From assembly GCA_022495005.1 (NCBI GenBank), contig JAGYXB010001615.1, positions 1 through 64,000 on the forward strand: a stretch of 64,000 nt of DNA, read 5' to 3'. The DNA comes from Rhyacophila brunnea. Lineage: Eukaryota > Arthropoda > Insecta > Trichoptera > Rhyacophilidae. The notes under the pieces were generated by a model that was not told the DNA's origin, did no database searches, and saw only the letters and a list, made by a program, of their open reading frames with translations. Below are positions 1 through 11,100 of this stretch, one piece after another; the stretch's first letter is position 1, and every line of letters begins with the position of its first letter. The position numbers and the translations under genes are program-made.

Positions 1-337
1 AGTAATTCTTATAAAATTAATCATATTAAGTAATTCCATCAAAACAAATGCTTCAATAGCAGGCTATCATCACATCTCACTATCTCAGCATCGTAATTTT
101 TTTTTTTACATAAATTATTAACATCTTATCCACACACATATTTTCGGTAAATTGCAGCCTACAGTGGTGTATCATTTTTTCCAGATATAAAAAAGTTGAT
201 AAATGGCCCAAAACCATTTAGAAAGCAATGAAAGTATGTCACAAAATTATACAACGCAACACAATCAAAATTTATACATAATATGTGTGCAGTAAAGTTA
301 AATAATAAACCCGCTCTGACTGGCGTTACCAGGAGTA
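1..337. other. AT-rich non-coding stretch at window start
   Basis: I see no gene, RNA or clear repeat here. It is low-GC sequence with short A/T runs. It lies upstream of the first SMG6 exon found and may be SMG6 intron or flank. Confidence 0.4.
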
Positions 338-942
338 ATAGCGCCAGTGCACATGCATGGATTTACTGGCAGCAAAAGTGCCTATTTTAAATTATTGTGA
401 CAGTAACTGTTTACACGTAAAACTCCTCACTGTCTCTCCAATCTCATTCTTCAAGAGTGAGCAAGACGCCATGTCATCATTTTATGGTACTATTTGACAG
501 ATAGTGAAAATCGGTTAACCTCAAGAAACTCGTTTTTGATTTTCATTAATATCGTTTACGATCATAGATGTGCCGTGCCTACCACATTTCCGGTTCCGTG
601 TGTGATAATGGGTTAAAATGTCAGGATTATTTTTATTACCTTCTTAAAATAAGTAATTTATGATGTTTTAAGAAAAGTCTGTCACAATTTTCAATGACTG
701 GCTCATGAAATAGAGTACTTAATTACGATTTATTGAATATTTTTCTATGCCAGGACTCTGAAATCATTTTGAATTACGAAATTCGAATTAAAGGTATGGT
801 TTTATATGAAAATAATGTTAAAGGGACTTTTTTTTTTGAGAAAATTTCGAATTATGGCGAATTTCGAATTATCCGTGTTCTTATTAATGAGGTTTTACTG
901 TACTGTCAGCAGTAAATCCATGTATGTGTAAACGGGATATAA
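338..942 (+). mobile_element. Family A MITE, copy A1
   Basis: The left end (GCGCCAGTGCACATGCATGG) and the right end (AGTAAATCCATGTATGTGTA, then AACGGG) form the inverted ends shared by five copies in this window. The internal text (GTTTACACGTAAAA, TCATTCTTCAAGAGTGAGC) also recurs at 32.5, 41.0 and 46.3 kb. The copy is longer than A4 (about 350 bp) because foreign sequence occupies its right half. It has no coding capacity and looks non-autonomous. The superfamily is unknown. Confidence 0.65.
760..900. mobile_element. pogo/Tigger-like terminal fragment inside A1
   Basis: The right end reads, on the minus strand, CAGTAAAACCTCATTAAT, which resembles pogo/Tigger termini (CAGT-AACCTC). It is followed by the dinucleotide TA and then resumes family A sequence (CTGTCAGCAG). 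I cannot find the matching left end, so this is a partial or degenerate insertion. Confidence 0.4.
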
Positions 943-1633
943 TGATGGAAAGCATCTTCTTCCACTGCAACTAATGTAAATATATTTGTTAAAAAATCAT
1001 GAATTCTAGATTCTGTGCATGTAAAAAAGGACAATAATAACCTAACATAACTCAACTCAACCCGATCTTACCTAACCTAACATCATCCCTAATACAGATG
1101 ATTTTTCAGGTTTTCCCCAATGGTTCATGTTGGCTACCTATACCATTCCCATTTGTTTGTTTTTACATGTAGAAATTATACCCTAAAATTATGTCGTAAT
1201 CATATTATTTCATATGTAAAATATAGATTTGTATTTATAGTAGAAACATCATTTTCATTGTCAATTTTGAAATGAATGGTTTTTGACCATTTATCAACTA
1301 AGTCCACTGGCATAAATGATACAGTACACTGTAAAATTATCTTATTATTTTATTGTACGATTGGTAAGGATAACAATTTGTTTGCATATATGAATAATAT
1401 TAGAAAATGCATGTATTTTTGTTTCATTTAATAATGGATATATCCAAAGCGTTCGGGACTTTTCCAACATCAAAATATGTCCAATTGTCCATAAATTTTC
1501 CTTAATTTTGTAAAGCGATTAATTATATTTTTATGTTCAAATAAATTTGATGTTGAGGTTACACCTCAACTTTGTAAATCAGCTTTGTAAAGTGATTTCC
1601 CATTATCTTATCATTATCTTAACATCATATGTA

Positions 1634-2208
1634 TATGGAGCTGGGCTGTTCAGATCCGCCATCAATAGTGCACGTTGAACTTTGTTAGTCAGACATATTT
1701 GTTTTTATTGAACTAAGACTACAATTTACAGATGGTGTTGGTTAGTTTTTAAAAATCAATTAAACCCTGCCTAAACCAAACCATAATAGTTTTGGCATAT
1801 TTTGGGCGATACGACAAAATTGTGTACACAATTTCATTCATACTTATTTGTTTTCGTTGGATTGAGAATACATATTACACATATTGTTGGTTCATTTTTT
1901 TAAAATTCATTAGCCCTGCCTAAACCAAACCAAGTATAATAGATATAAAATATTATTCTAACTATAAAGTTATATATGATATAATTGCATAATTTTAGAT
2001 ATTTTTTAGACTAGTATTTTTTGACTATTGTCCATTATGGCATGGTTTTCACAGGTTTTTATTGAATTAAAATAACCAAAACATCTGTAAATTGTAGTCT
2101 TATCAGTTCTTATACTTATTCAATGAAAACAAATACGTATGACTGACAAAGTTTAATGTGCGCTATTTATGGCTGATCTTAACAGCCTACCTCCACCCTT
2201 CGCCACTG
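1634..2208. mobile_element. Family B long-TIR MITE, copy B1
   Basis: Two arms of about 180 bp face each other: GATCCGCCATCAATAGTG with ACAATTTACAGATGGTGTTG on the left, and their inverted counterparts ending in CCTACCTCCACCCTTCGCCA at 2208. The same arms occur at 39.5-40.0 and 44.6-45.1 kb. The right terminus ends in CACTG, matching the CAGTGGCG start of copy B2, a hAT-like tip. No ORF is present. The left tip is eroded. Confidence 0.65.
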
Positions 2209-2674
2209 ATATATAGGTAGATATTATAAATAAATATTGATTTTTGCATCAACTCCTACGAATTTTAATAGAGTATAAACAATTGATAATCATAATATTA
2301 TACTACTGCTTATTTTAATAATATGATTAACTTTACATGTGTACAATTTATTTATTCAGTATGGCCACAGTGTGCGACAATTAATTATTTGAATATTTAC
2401 ATCTTTTGCACTATGCGCACGGATAAAATATCACTTATTGTTTCAATTGATAATTGTACTGAATAGAAAAATTTAAGCAGGGTTGCCCAGCATTTCTAGT
2501 TTTCAGTGGTGGGGTCGGTTTGTATTACTTTGAATACACAGCTTTAAGATACATTTTTGCATGCTAGTAACATAAAACAAATTAGGTATCAAACATTAGT
2601 CAGGTATAGCGTACCGAACAATATGACATAGAATTTTTATTGTGGTGATAGTAAAATAATGTATTATCATATGA

Positions 2675-3912
2675 CAGCGGTCGGCAACCTGTAACTCGTG
2701 AACTGAATTCTTGAAAGCAATATTTTCATTTGAACACAATTCATGTATAAAGAGGAAACGGTAGATTATAAAATGTTTTATTGTTTAACCATTGAGCACC
2801 TAGCTCCTCATCTTTGTAGCAAAAGCGACCCTTCTCTCCTGATATGATTCGAGACAATCTGAAAACTATGTTATGTTTGTTTTTGTCAAGTTAACTGCCG
2901 GTTAATTTGTCTTCAGAGGAAGAAAAGAGTGTCAGAGGGATTGGGGAATTAAAAGACAGTCACTTAAAACATATACTTTTATACATACATATTATATAGC
3001 TCCGGTATTGTTTTATGCTTCAGCTTAACCCATAGCGCCTTATCGGCGCCAATTTGGCACCGGTGTTACTGGGTGCAGGACATGATGAAAATCAAAAAAT
3101 TTTAATCATATTTTGATTTTTTTAAAAATTGAAATTACTTAATAATAGATGTAGCTATCATTTTATGATGTTAGTTATATACAGTCCAATATATTTTTTA
3201 AGAAATATTTGATTTATAAAATCTATTTTTATTTAAATTTTTCAAAACAATGATCAGCTCGCTAGGTATGAGGTGTTTGAGACAGTAAAAAACATAAAAT
3301 GGCCCTCCATCTTCTAAATATCTTGAAGAGTATTATATTTAGGTCCAGTTTTAGTATATCTTCCTTTTATTATTTACTTTTATCATGGACTTTTTATCTA
3401 TGTCATTTTGTATAAAAAAGGCTAAAAAAACCCAAAAAACTATATTTGACATGTTTTTTTCATTCCACTTATACACAAAGTTTGCTTAAAATGTAAATAC
3501 GTAATAGAAAAATTCAAAACCTATAAATATTTAAAAGATTTATTTGAATTGAATGAATAATCCATGAGTTATATCACTTTTAGTAATCAGCGTGCCTTTT
3601 AAGTGATCCTGAAAAATTAATTCAGTCTGCAATGGGTTAATAAAGGTAGAATGTTTAAAATTATGCAGTAAATTAAGTCGCGCAGTAAATGCCAGTGCGT
3701 GTTTTCAGACCATGCATCCAAATCAAATTTTAGCGTTTTATAATATCAACTATTTTTAAAATATTAAAAAAAACTGTTTGAATGGAAAGTACCTTCTTAC
3801 TATAGTATATTTGATAAAAAAACTACTCCCTACTTTCAAGATTCGGGTCGCAGTGTGGCATTTTATTTATTAGATCAGATATGACCTCCCTCAAAAAGTT
3901 TGCCGACACCTG
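2675..3912. mobile_element. hAT-like non-autonomous element
   Basis: The termini are CAGCGGTCGGCAACCTG at 2675 and, read inverted from 3912, CAGGTGTCGGCAAAC. They are flanked by near-identical 8-mers TCATATGA (2667-2674) and TTATATGA (3913-3920), as expected of the 8-bp duplications made by hAT elements. No transposase remains. A TTAA-flanked element sits inside it (3029-3636), so the hAT insertion is the older event. Confidence 0.6.
3029..3636. mobile_element. TTAA-flanked MITE inside the hAT element
   Basis: It is bounded by TTAA at 3025-3028 and 3637-3640. The ends CCCATAGCGC and, inverted, CCCATTGCAG form short imperfect TIRs. Exact TTAA duplication is the signature of piggyBac-type (also Kolobok-type) transposition. 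No transposase ORF is present. Confidence 0.55.
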
Positions 3913-4153
3913 TTATATGATTTAGTATTAGAGTGTTATAACATCTTAGGTGGTGGTAATGTCAGGTCTTGACGAATCGTTAATTTATACCCATTTCCAC
4001 CGAGAAGTGGCATATTAATCCAGTAAATTCTATGTGGATGCATAGTCATAGCCATACAAAATACACTCATTTTATGTATGGAGTGCCTATTCTGATAATG
4101 TGTATAAATGAACGCGTTGTCTGGAAATGCCTCAGGTTATACCTATGTAGCAA

Positions 4154-4289
4154 AGGGCCGGCCCACATGAACCACAATTACAAAAATGCGGCTACGTGTT
4201 TGGTGTACGGACTGCGTTGCACTTCAGCCATACTCAAGCAGAGGCAGCCGCAGGTTGCTGCATTTTAGTGGTTGCTGTGGACCGGCCCT
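4154..4289. mobile_element. Short palindromic MITE
   Basis: A 136-bp unit opens with AGGGCCGGCCCACATGAACC and closes with GTGGACCGGCCCT, with inner matches AAAATGC/GCATTTT. The ends are inverted copies of each other. The inside is non-coding and no target duplication is evident. Confidence 0.55.
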
Positions 4290-4891
4290 AAACAATAGAC
4301 AGAGTGCGCGAATGTGAATTTTCAAAATATGTATTAAGGTCTTAACAATAATACTAAATGGTGATACAAAAATTTTCTAATTATAATACTGCTACTACTA
4401 CTTTTTAATTTCTTTTTAATTTTTGGAACTGTCCGATTTTTAACACACTAATTAGGTACTTAATAAAAATCATAAAATATTGTCAGAGATTGTTTGACTC
4501 ATTAGCTGTCAGTCAAAAAATCATTCTTATTAATTAGTTTTTTTTGATGTTCCTCTTCGATTACCATATTGGAAATTATTATTTTAATTTTCTGTCAATT
4601 TTGCCTAGAACAAAAGGTTTCTACTAAACCAGTCAAAGGATAAATTTGAAGTTGAGATTTTTTACATATATTTATATATATGAATACATTTTAATTTTTC
4701 CATTGTTTTAGAAAAGTGACACATGTTATTATGCCAATTAACTATAATTAGTAATAATTTTTCTTTTGTATCAGTATTTGAACAGAATCAAAAGATATAC
4801 ATACTCAATGCAGTATCAGTATGTTCTTCATTGCAAACTATATATACACTGATATAGTTGTGAATAAATAATGATAACGTATCTTTAACAG

Positions 4892-5188
4892 GAGTTCCAG
4901 CCGTGGAAGTCAAAGAAGAGAGCCAAGCAGTGAATTGATCCATCAGAGATCTGACCGGTCTCCGAACAGTCAAGGTCAAGGCCCGACGGGGGGCCAGGGA
5001 AGAGATTTCAGGGACCATTACAGAGAAAACAAAGAGATCGGTGCAAATTATCGTGATGGTATTGATAAGGACGCATACAGGGACGGGAGGCAGGTGCATC
5101 ACAGGATTGATTACAATGAACCGGACAGGCCGAACAGTAGGAATCAGTGGCCGAGAAATCAATATAGCCGAGAAAACAGCCGTGACAG
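4892..5188 (+). CDS. SMG6: SMG6 exon (first seen), disordered N-terminal region
   Basis: The acceptor is ATCTTTAACAG and the donor CAG/GTTGGT. The exon is 297 bp; its first base completes a codon from an upstream exon and its last two bases (AG) start a Ser codon finished by the next exon. The protein is rich in Ser, Arg, Asn, Gln and Asp (SSSRGSQRREPSSE near the start, NQYSRENSRD at the end), typical of the unstructured N-terminal half of SMG6. A family C MITE begins about 40 bp behind the donor. Confidence 0.75.
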
Positions 5189-8100
5189 GTTGGTTTTACT
5201 CATAAATGTAGTAATGATTGTCTACAATCAAGGATGTCGAAGAAAAACTAATTTACGAGCTGTTTGCTGGCGAATTTAATAGCGGGAGATTCAGCCAGCT
5301 ACTGCGATTATGATGATGACACACAAAACTTTCCATTCGCTGAGAAGCCACAAGCCAGCGACTATTTTGACAGAACGTAGTTCATTTTTTTTACCGGGAG
5401 GTTGCTACTGCGCTCTATTGCGCAGACGCAGTAGGCCCACACGCCGGCGTGTAGCATGTAAAGTTGACCGGCTTTCAACTTTTCTCGGTAGAGTGTTTAC
5501 AATCTGCTTGATAGCTTGTCCTATGATTACACTGGACGACTTTACAGGCAGATTGTAAATTCGCCAACAAACAGCTCCTAAAGTAGCTCAATGTAATTGA
5601 CGCTTTCGGGTAATGATTAAATTAAGTGACGATTTTACTTTATGTGATCATCGCATTCCATTTGAAGACTCGAATCAAAAATGGCAATTTCTATTTTTGT
5701 AAAATCTTGACAAGGCAAGCAATTCATGGTAATTTCAATTAATTTTAACAGTCTATGTGCGTACGTTAACATTACTCGCAATATTGCATCCATAGATAAT
5801 ATTTTGAACAAAACCCAACCAGCAGTAATAATTTAACAGAAAATCCATAGAGAAAAAATTAAAAACAATGAGCGCGCTTTTTCACATGAGTCATGGAGAA
5901 CATAATAAAATACGTTTATTGAGTCATGCGGTTGCCGATGTAGCGCGGTACGCGTGAGGTGACTTCATTGTTTTGGCAATTTCGGCATATTTTGCTAAAG
6001 GCTTAATTACATTGGCAGACGCACAGACCCAACCCGATCCAACAACCGTCGTGGCCAACGTTTTAACACTATTTGCAATTACATGCAACGATTCAATTGG
6101 TGGCTACACTGAACGTATTACCGTGCAATTTTACGTCAAAAAAACTGAGCTGTCAAACCTAGCGAGCATCTGTTGAAATTTGCGCGGCCGTTTGACATTT
6201 ATAGAAAGTTTTGTGTTCTTATTGTTAATTTACATCATGAATAACTGGGCGAGCTTGAATCTCCAAGCCAATCGATTATGACTAATTGTAGCGAGTATGG
6301 CTATATTTCAACTGGTGTGTATTAATTCGACGAGGACCGTGTCCTCAGCGCTAGTCCATACATTTTTTTGAGATTTCGACATCTTGTAGTTGTTGAAATC
6401 GAGCAGTAGAATAAACGACCATTTGCGTGGCTCGCGAGCGGGCGTGTATTCGGCTATTTTCTTACGCTTTCGGCAATCTTCGCTTGCTAATGAATGAATC
6501 GCACGACGGAATAATAGAAAATTTTCCACTTTTGTCCCGATCGCTCACGATCCTTGAAAACCATAGAGAATAGAGTTTGACAGTCGTGGCAGACGATCGG
6601 GCCAGACGCAATCTGCCAATGTAATTTGAGCCTAACTCACGATGTTCATTTAAGTTTCAAAATGTGCTACGGGATGGGACTATTAGTCTGATAACATTTT
6701 AAATACAAAGATAAACAATATTACATATTTTCATCTTTTAGCAGCAGCTTACTGTGACAGCACATAACGTGATGACACTGTATTTGAGGCAATAATGTTA
6801 TTCAGTTTTGCATTATATTTTTGAAGATTGTACATATTGAGAATTAGTTGCATTTTATTACCGCAACAATTGTGGCAATTTGTTATGAGTAATATATTAT
6901 TATATACATGAAATAATTTATCACAATCCCATTTCCTCTTTAATCAGTTGAAAGTATCTGTATACCAGAGGTAAACTATTGTTACTCCAAAAATCGTGAA
7001 ATGGAGTTATTGTTATATTGTTACTTCATTACTTATCCTGCATACGTGGTAAACAGCTGTAACTCATATTACTCTTATTATAAAAGTTAAAAATTAAAAA
7101 TTTCATTGTAACTCCATAACTATTAGAGGTAAACAACAGTAAGAAAACATACAATTCTTTTGATGAAGCTTATAATCGAACTACAGCGGTAAACAAACAA
7201 TATTTATCAAAAAAGGTTTTGATAAATAAATAAATTTTATCTTTTTCCATTCACGAATGCCACAAGTTGGAATTTCCAAAAATCACAAATTCGTCTCTCC
7301 TGTGAAGTTGTCATTTTGGATTTACCGTAGTTTACCTCTGGTATACAGAGTTAAGTAATAATAGATTACTACATAATCATTGAATATAAAAAGCCAATAG
7401 ACAATAATAATATAATGAAGTATGTGCCGTTAATTATTCTCATTAATTAAATCTATTTATAATTTGTCAGATATAGTTATTCTCGAGGCAGTAGCGGGGA
7501 AAGAGGGCCCGGTAGCCGGACTTGCAGCAGAGAGAGACCGCCGCATCCGCACCTCGCTCACTCGCACAATCGTGGACAGAACCCCGCTCCAATACGAGCA
7601 GGCTCAAGGATCGATCAGGATGGATTTAGACTTCCGCCTCCTCCACCACCTCAGCCCAATGCTCAAAGAAACTCTCGCAACCAGGTGAGCGTTCAATGTC
7701 ATTCGATCAATATAATATGGATGTCGTTGATGGACTTGCAAAATGTGTTTGTTTGTTTAAGTTGAAAGTGCGGAATCCACATTTTTATCATTTTTGAATT
7801 AAGATTTAAATGTGTATTCACGTTCTCTTAATGCTGAAAATTTGGGAGTTCAATGTCACATGGTTTTCAAAATATTTACTTCTAAAACGACGGTAGTCCA
7901 ATTATTATACTTTAGAGCTGAAAGAGTGGATGTCCAATTGAAGTCATTATTGCTTTAATCTATAGCAGAAAGATTAATTGCAAAAGTGCAGAAGTCCAAC
8001 ATACGGAGTTTTTGTCCGAACGCGAGTGAGTATTTTAACTAGATTAGATTAACTATTTTAAAACTGCTCTCCTGTAAAATATTGAATATGTGACTTCCAG

Positions 8101-11100
8101 ATTTTCAGCTCTTAGGTACAGAGTTATTCATTGTTGTAGTGTGAGACGTTACTTAATATTTGCATTATTATTTTACACGTCATCAATCTTGTAAATTTAT
8201 CTAAATGTTAATTTTTTTTAATGTGTACTTTCAGAATCGCCGTGATAGTTGGTCAGCCCGCGGGTCTCGGCATGCTAGTTGCGAAAGTGGGGGTGGGGAG
8301 ATGTCTCCTGCGAGAAGTGTTGTGCCTGCAGGCGGCGGAAGCGGGGGAGGCGGAGGCGGAGGCGGAGGCGGGCGTCGCAGACATCGTCGCGAATCAGACG
8401 TCCATCGACACCTTGGTGCTAACCCCGCCCCCACCACCAACTGGAGAGAAGAAATGCAACCCTCCAATGATAGGTCAGTTTTTTCTATATTCATATCGTG
8501 CTATTCACCCGTCATGATTTTTGATTTGTTTGAAACAATATTCTGACTTGAATAGCATTTCAATTTTGAATAGTAAATTACTCCCTACATATAATATTAT
8601 TATATTGTTCTTTCAATATCATCCATTTCTTTGACTTGTAGTTTTGACACTTATGTGTATAATGCGTAATAATAATAAGCGTAATGTTTATAAAAATGTA
8701 TTAAAATATTCAATGACTGTTCATTACTTAGCCGATATGCCTGGTAAAGGTAAGGCCCTCCTCCCACGGAGCAACTGAAATCCAACGGAACTGAAACTAA
8801 AATTCCAACCAGTATCTAGCTAATGTATTTCAATGGCGGCTCGCTGACGGCGAGACTGGAATCTCTCAGTTTCAAAATGGTCACGAAGAGACGCGACATG
8901 CTAGTCGCGCAGTCTCTCAAGTTTCCAGTAACCGAAAAACAGTGGTACCAATTTCAAGTGATTCGGTGAAAAATCATATTTTCATACCAAAATTGGTAGC
9001 ACTGCGTATCAAATGTCATGCTATAAAAACCATTAACAACCCAAGACGTCAAAAGTACAAGATAAGCAAAATTGAAATAACCTAATTGTATTCGAGTAAA
9101 CGCAGCAGCGTGCGTGTTGTCGGTTTTTGTACAAAACAGCTGATGTTTCAGTTGGAGGTTATGTGATTATTATTTCAAGTGGTTTTAGTAGCGCCGTGTG
9201 CGAAGCATCACATTGGTCAGTTTATGAGTTCCATCAAAAACCGGTTCTGTCAGATTTCAGTTGCGCCGTGGGAGGGGGGCTTAAGTCATCAAAATATACC
9301 GGAAACTCAACAAAATTAATAGGTGTGATGGATTACGTTTGAAAACTTCATGGTTTCTGGTTCTTACAGCAAAATCCAATTTCTGATCTGGCATCTCTGA
9401 TCTCAATTAGTGCTAACCATTATCTATTTTACTTTAAGCAACATTCGTTATCAGCATTTATCGACACGCACGTCTCTTAGAGCAGTGTTTGTATTCAAAC
9501 GTCGAACAGTACTACATAATCTCTTCAGAATGGTCTCTGCAACGAGTCCGAAATATTGAGGAAATAAGAGGAATACCTGCTGACAAATAGCTGCAATATA
9601 TTGCGCTATTTCCCATTTCCTATCACCTTTGCAGTAAGTGTGCATTGTATGTAATATGAACTAGGATAATGATGTAATTTTGTTGTTATTGTGATGTTTC
9701 AGGAATGAAAATGAGGCCAAGAGAGGTCTTAATCGGAATGATAGCATCGGCAGTACTGAGAGATTACATGAAGGAAACACGACAGGAAAAGGTCTTGCAC
9801 CGGGAATTCTTGTCCTGCCACATGAAAGTGCTCCTGAACGAACTAAAAATATGGAAATGGCAATGCACCATCATCAAAACAGAGGGTATGTGGCGTATAC
9901 TATACTATATACATAAATATATTACAGATTTTATAAGATTTCTTGAAAGTTATATTAAAATTTTTTATTTTTTTTTACAGGCCAACACACCACCCATCCA
10001 ATAACAACAATGTAGCACCCCAAGCCGGCTCTCAACAGCGTACTCTCTTTGACCCTCGCAATCCTAACAAACCTATTTTAATAGGCAGCACTACCGCTTC
10101 CTCGGCCAGGATAGGAGACTCCCCTCCTGTCCCCCATCACATGTCCTGCCCGCCCTCATCTGACTCCAAGTCTATTGCTTCCAACAGCAATTCTCAGGCG
10201 GGAGGCCGGCCTGCGTACTATGATGTGAATTCAGACAGCTTTAAGTCGTCCCGCAACCAGGATCTGCTCCGAGACGTGGAGAGGGCCGATTTGCAACTGC
10301 AATGGATTTTCAAGAACGGCGACATGCTCAGGGACTGGGACAGAGTTATGCACACCAGGTCCGTGTACTGTTCTTGTATTAATTTATAAAACAGTACAAG
10401 TTATAATATACATTCAAAAAACCAGTGCATTGCACGTAATGATGTATAATCCTTATAACTCTTCTACGTGTGGTGATAATAAAAGATTACCTTGATCTAG
10501 TTGTAGAAAAAATTTTATTTGTTGACTTTTGCAATGGGCGGATTTAACCTTTCTAACGCGGCAACTGACTTTAGTCAGCCTATACGCGCGAGTCATCCGC
10601 GCGTCAGCTGACTAAAGTCATTTCGATTTTCGTTTGCCTAGTACTCCTTTCGGCCAGGCGCGAATAATTCGAACATTGATTTAATTTATTCAGAAATCAT
10701 CCTTCTCTTGACATCTGTCAATGGATAGCCTAAACTTTTGTTCTATCTAATTTAAATAAATATTTTTCGGGAGCGTGTCTTGAATAAAAAAATATCAGTC
10801 ATCGGGCCAATTCAAATTTGCCGCGTATATAGTGTCTTATCGCTTCTTAGTGCATGTGCGTCGAAGACATTTGACTGACGTGTTTGTAACGATACGAGTT
10901 TGCGATATAATAAGTTATATTGTTTTTTAATGATTGAAAAACTATTTGGTGCGTAAACTGTTAAAAAGAATATTCGAAATTTACATTGATCAAAGTGAAT
11001 TTACAAAATATTTTTACAAAAGGAATGCTTTTGGAGATTGCATTCATTCGCCTATCTGCTATTATATTATCCGCGAGTGAATAGTTTCGGAAAATAATTT

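Noticed and set aside
1040..1085. Telomere-like CCTAACCTAAC
   Set aside because: Only two or three imperfect units; similar GGTTAGGTTAG phrases at 29452 and 51847 are just as short. No tandem array.
5973..6176. 67-codon + frame in the SMG6 intron
   Set aside because: No splice-compatible link to neighbouring exons and no family resemblance; weak inverted repeat nearby suggests a transposon remnant.
7464..7688. Open frame starting before the exon
   Set aside because: It lacks an ATG start and uses another frame; the splice acceptor at 7490-7491 and the PPPPPPQP reading fit SMG6 instead.
8235..8517. Alternative long frames over the GC-rich exon, including a minus-strand poly-Pro one
   Set aside because: They arise from the glycine-coding repeat. 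Only the frame NRRDSW... joins both neighbouring SMG6 exons in phase.
9127..9342. Small + frame of 71 codons as a gene
   Set aside because: It lies in the right arm of the 8751-9284 MITE and has no recognisable domain.
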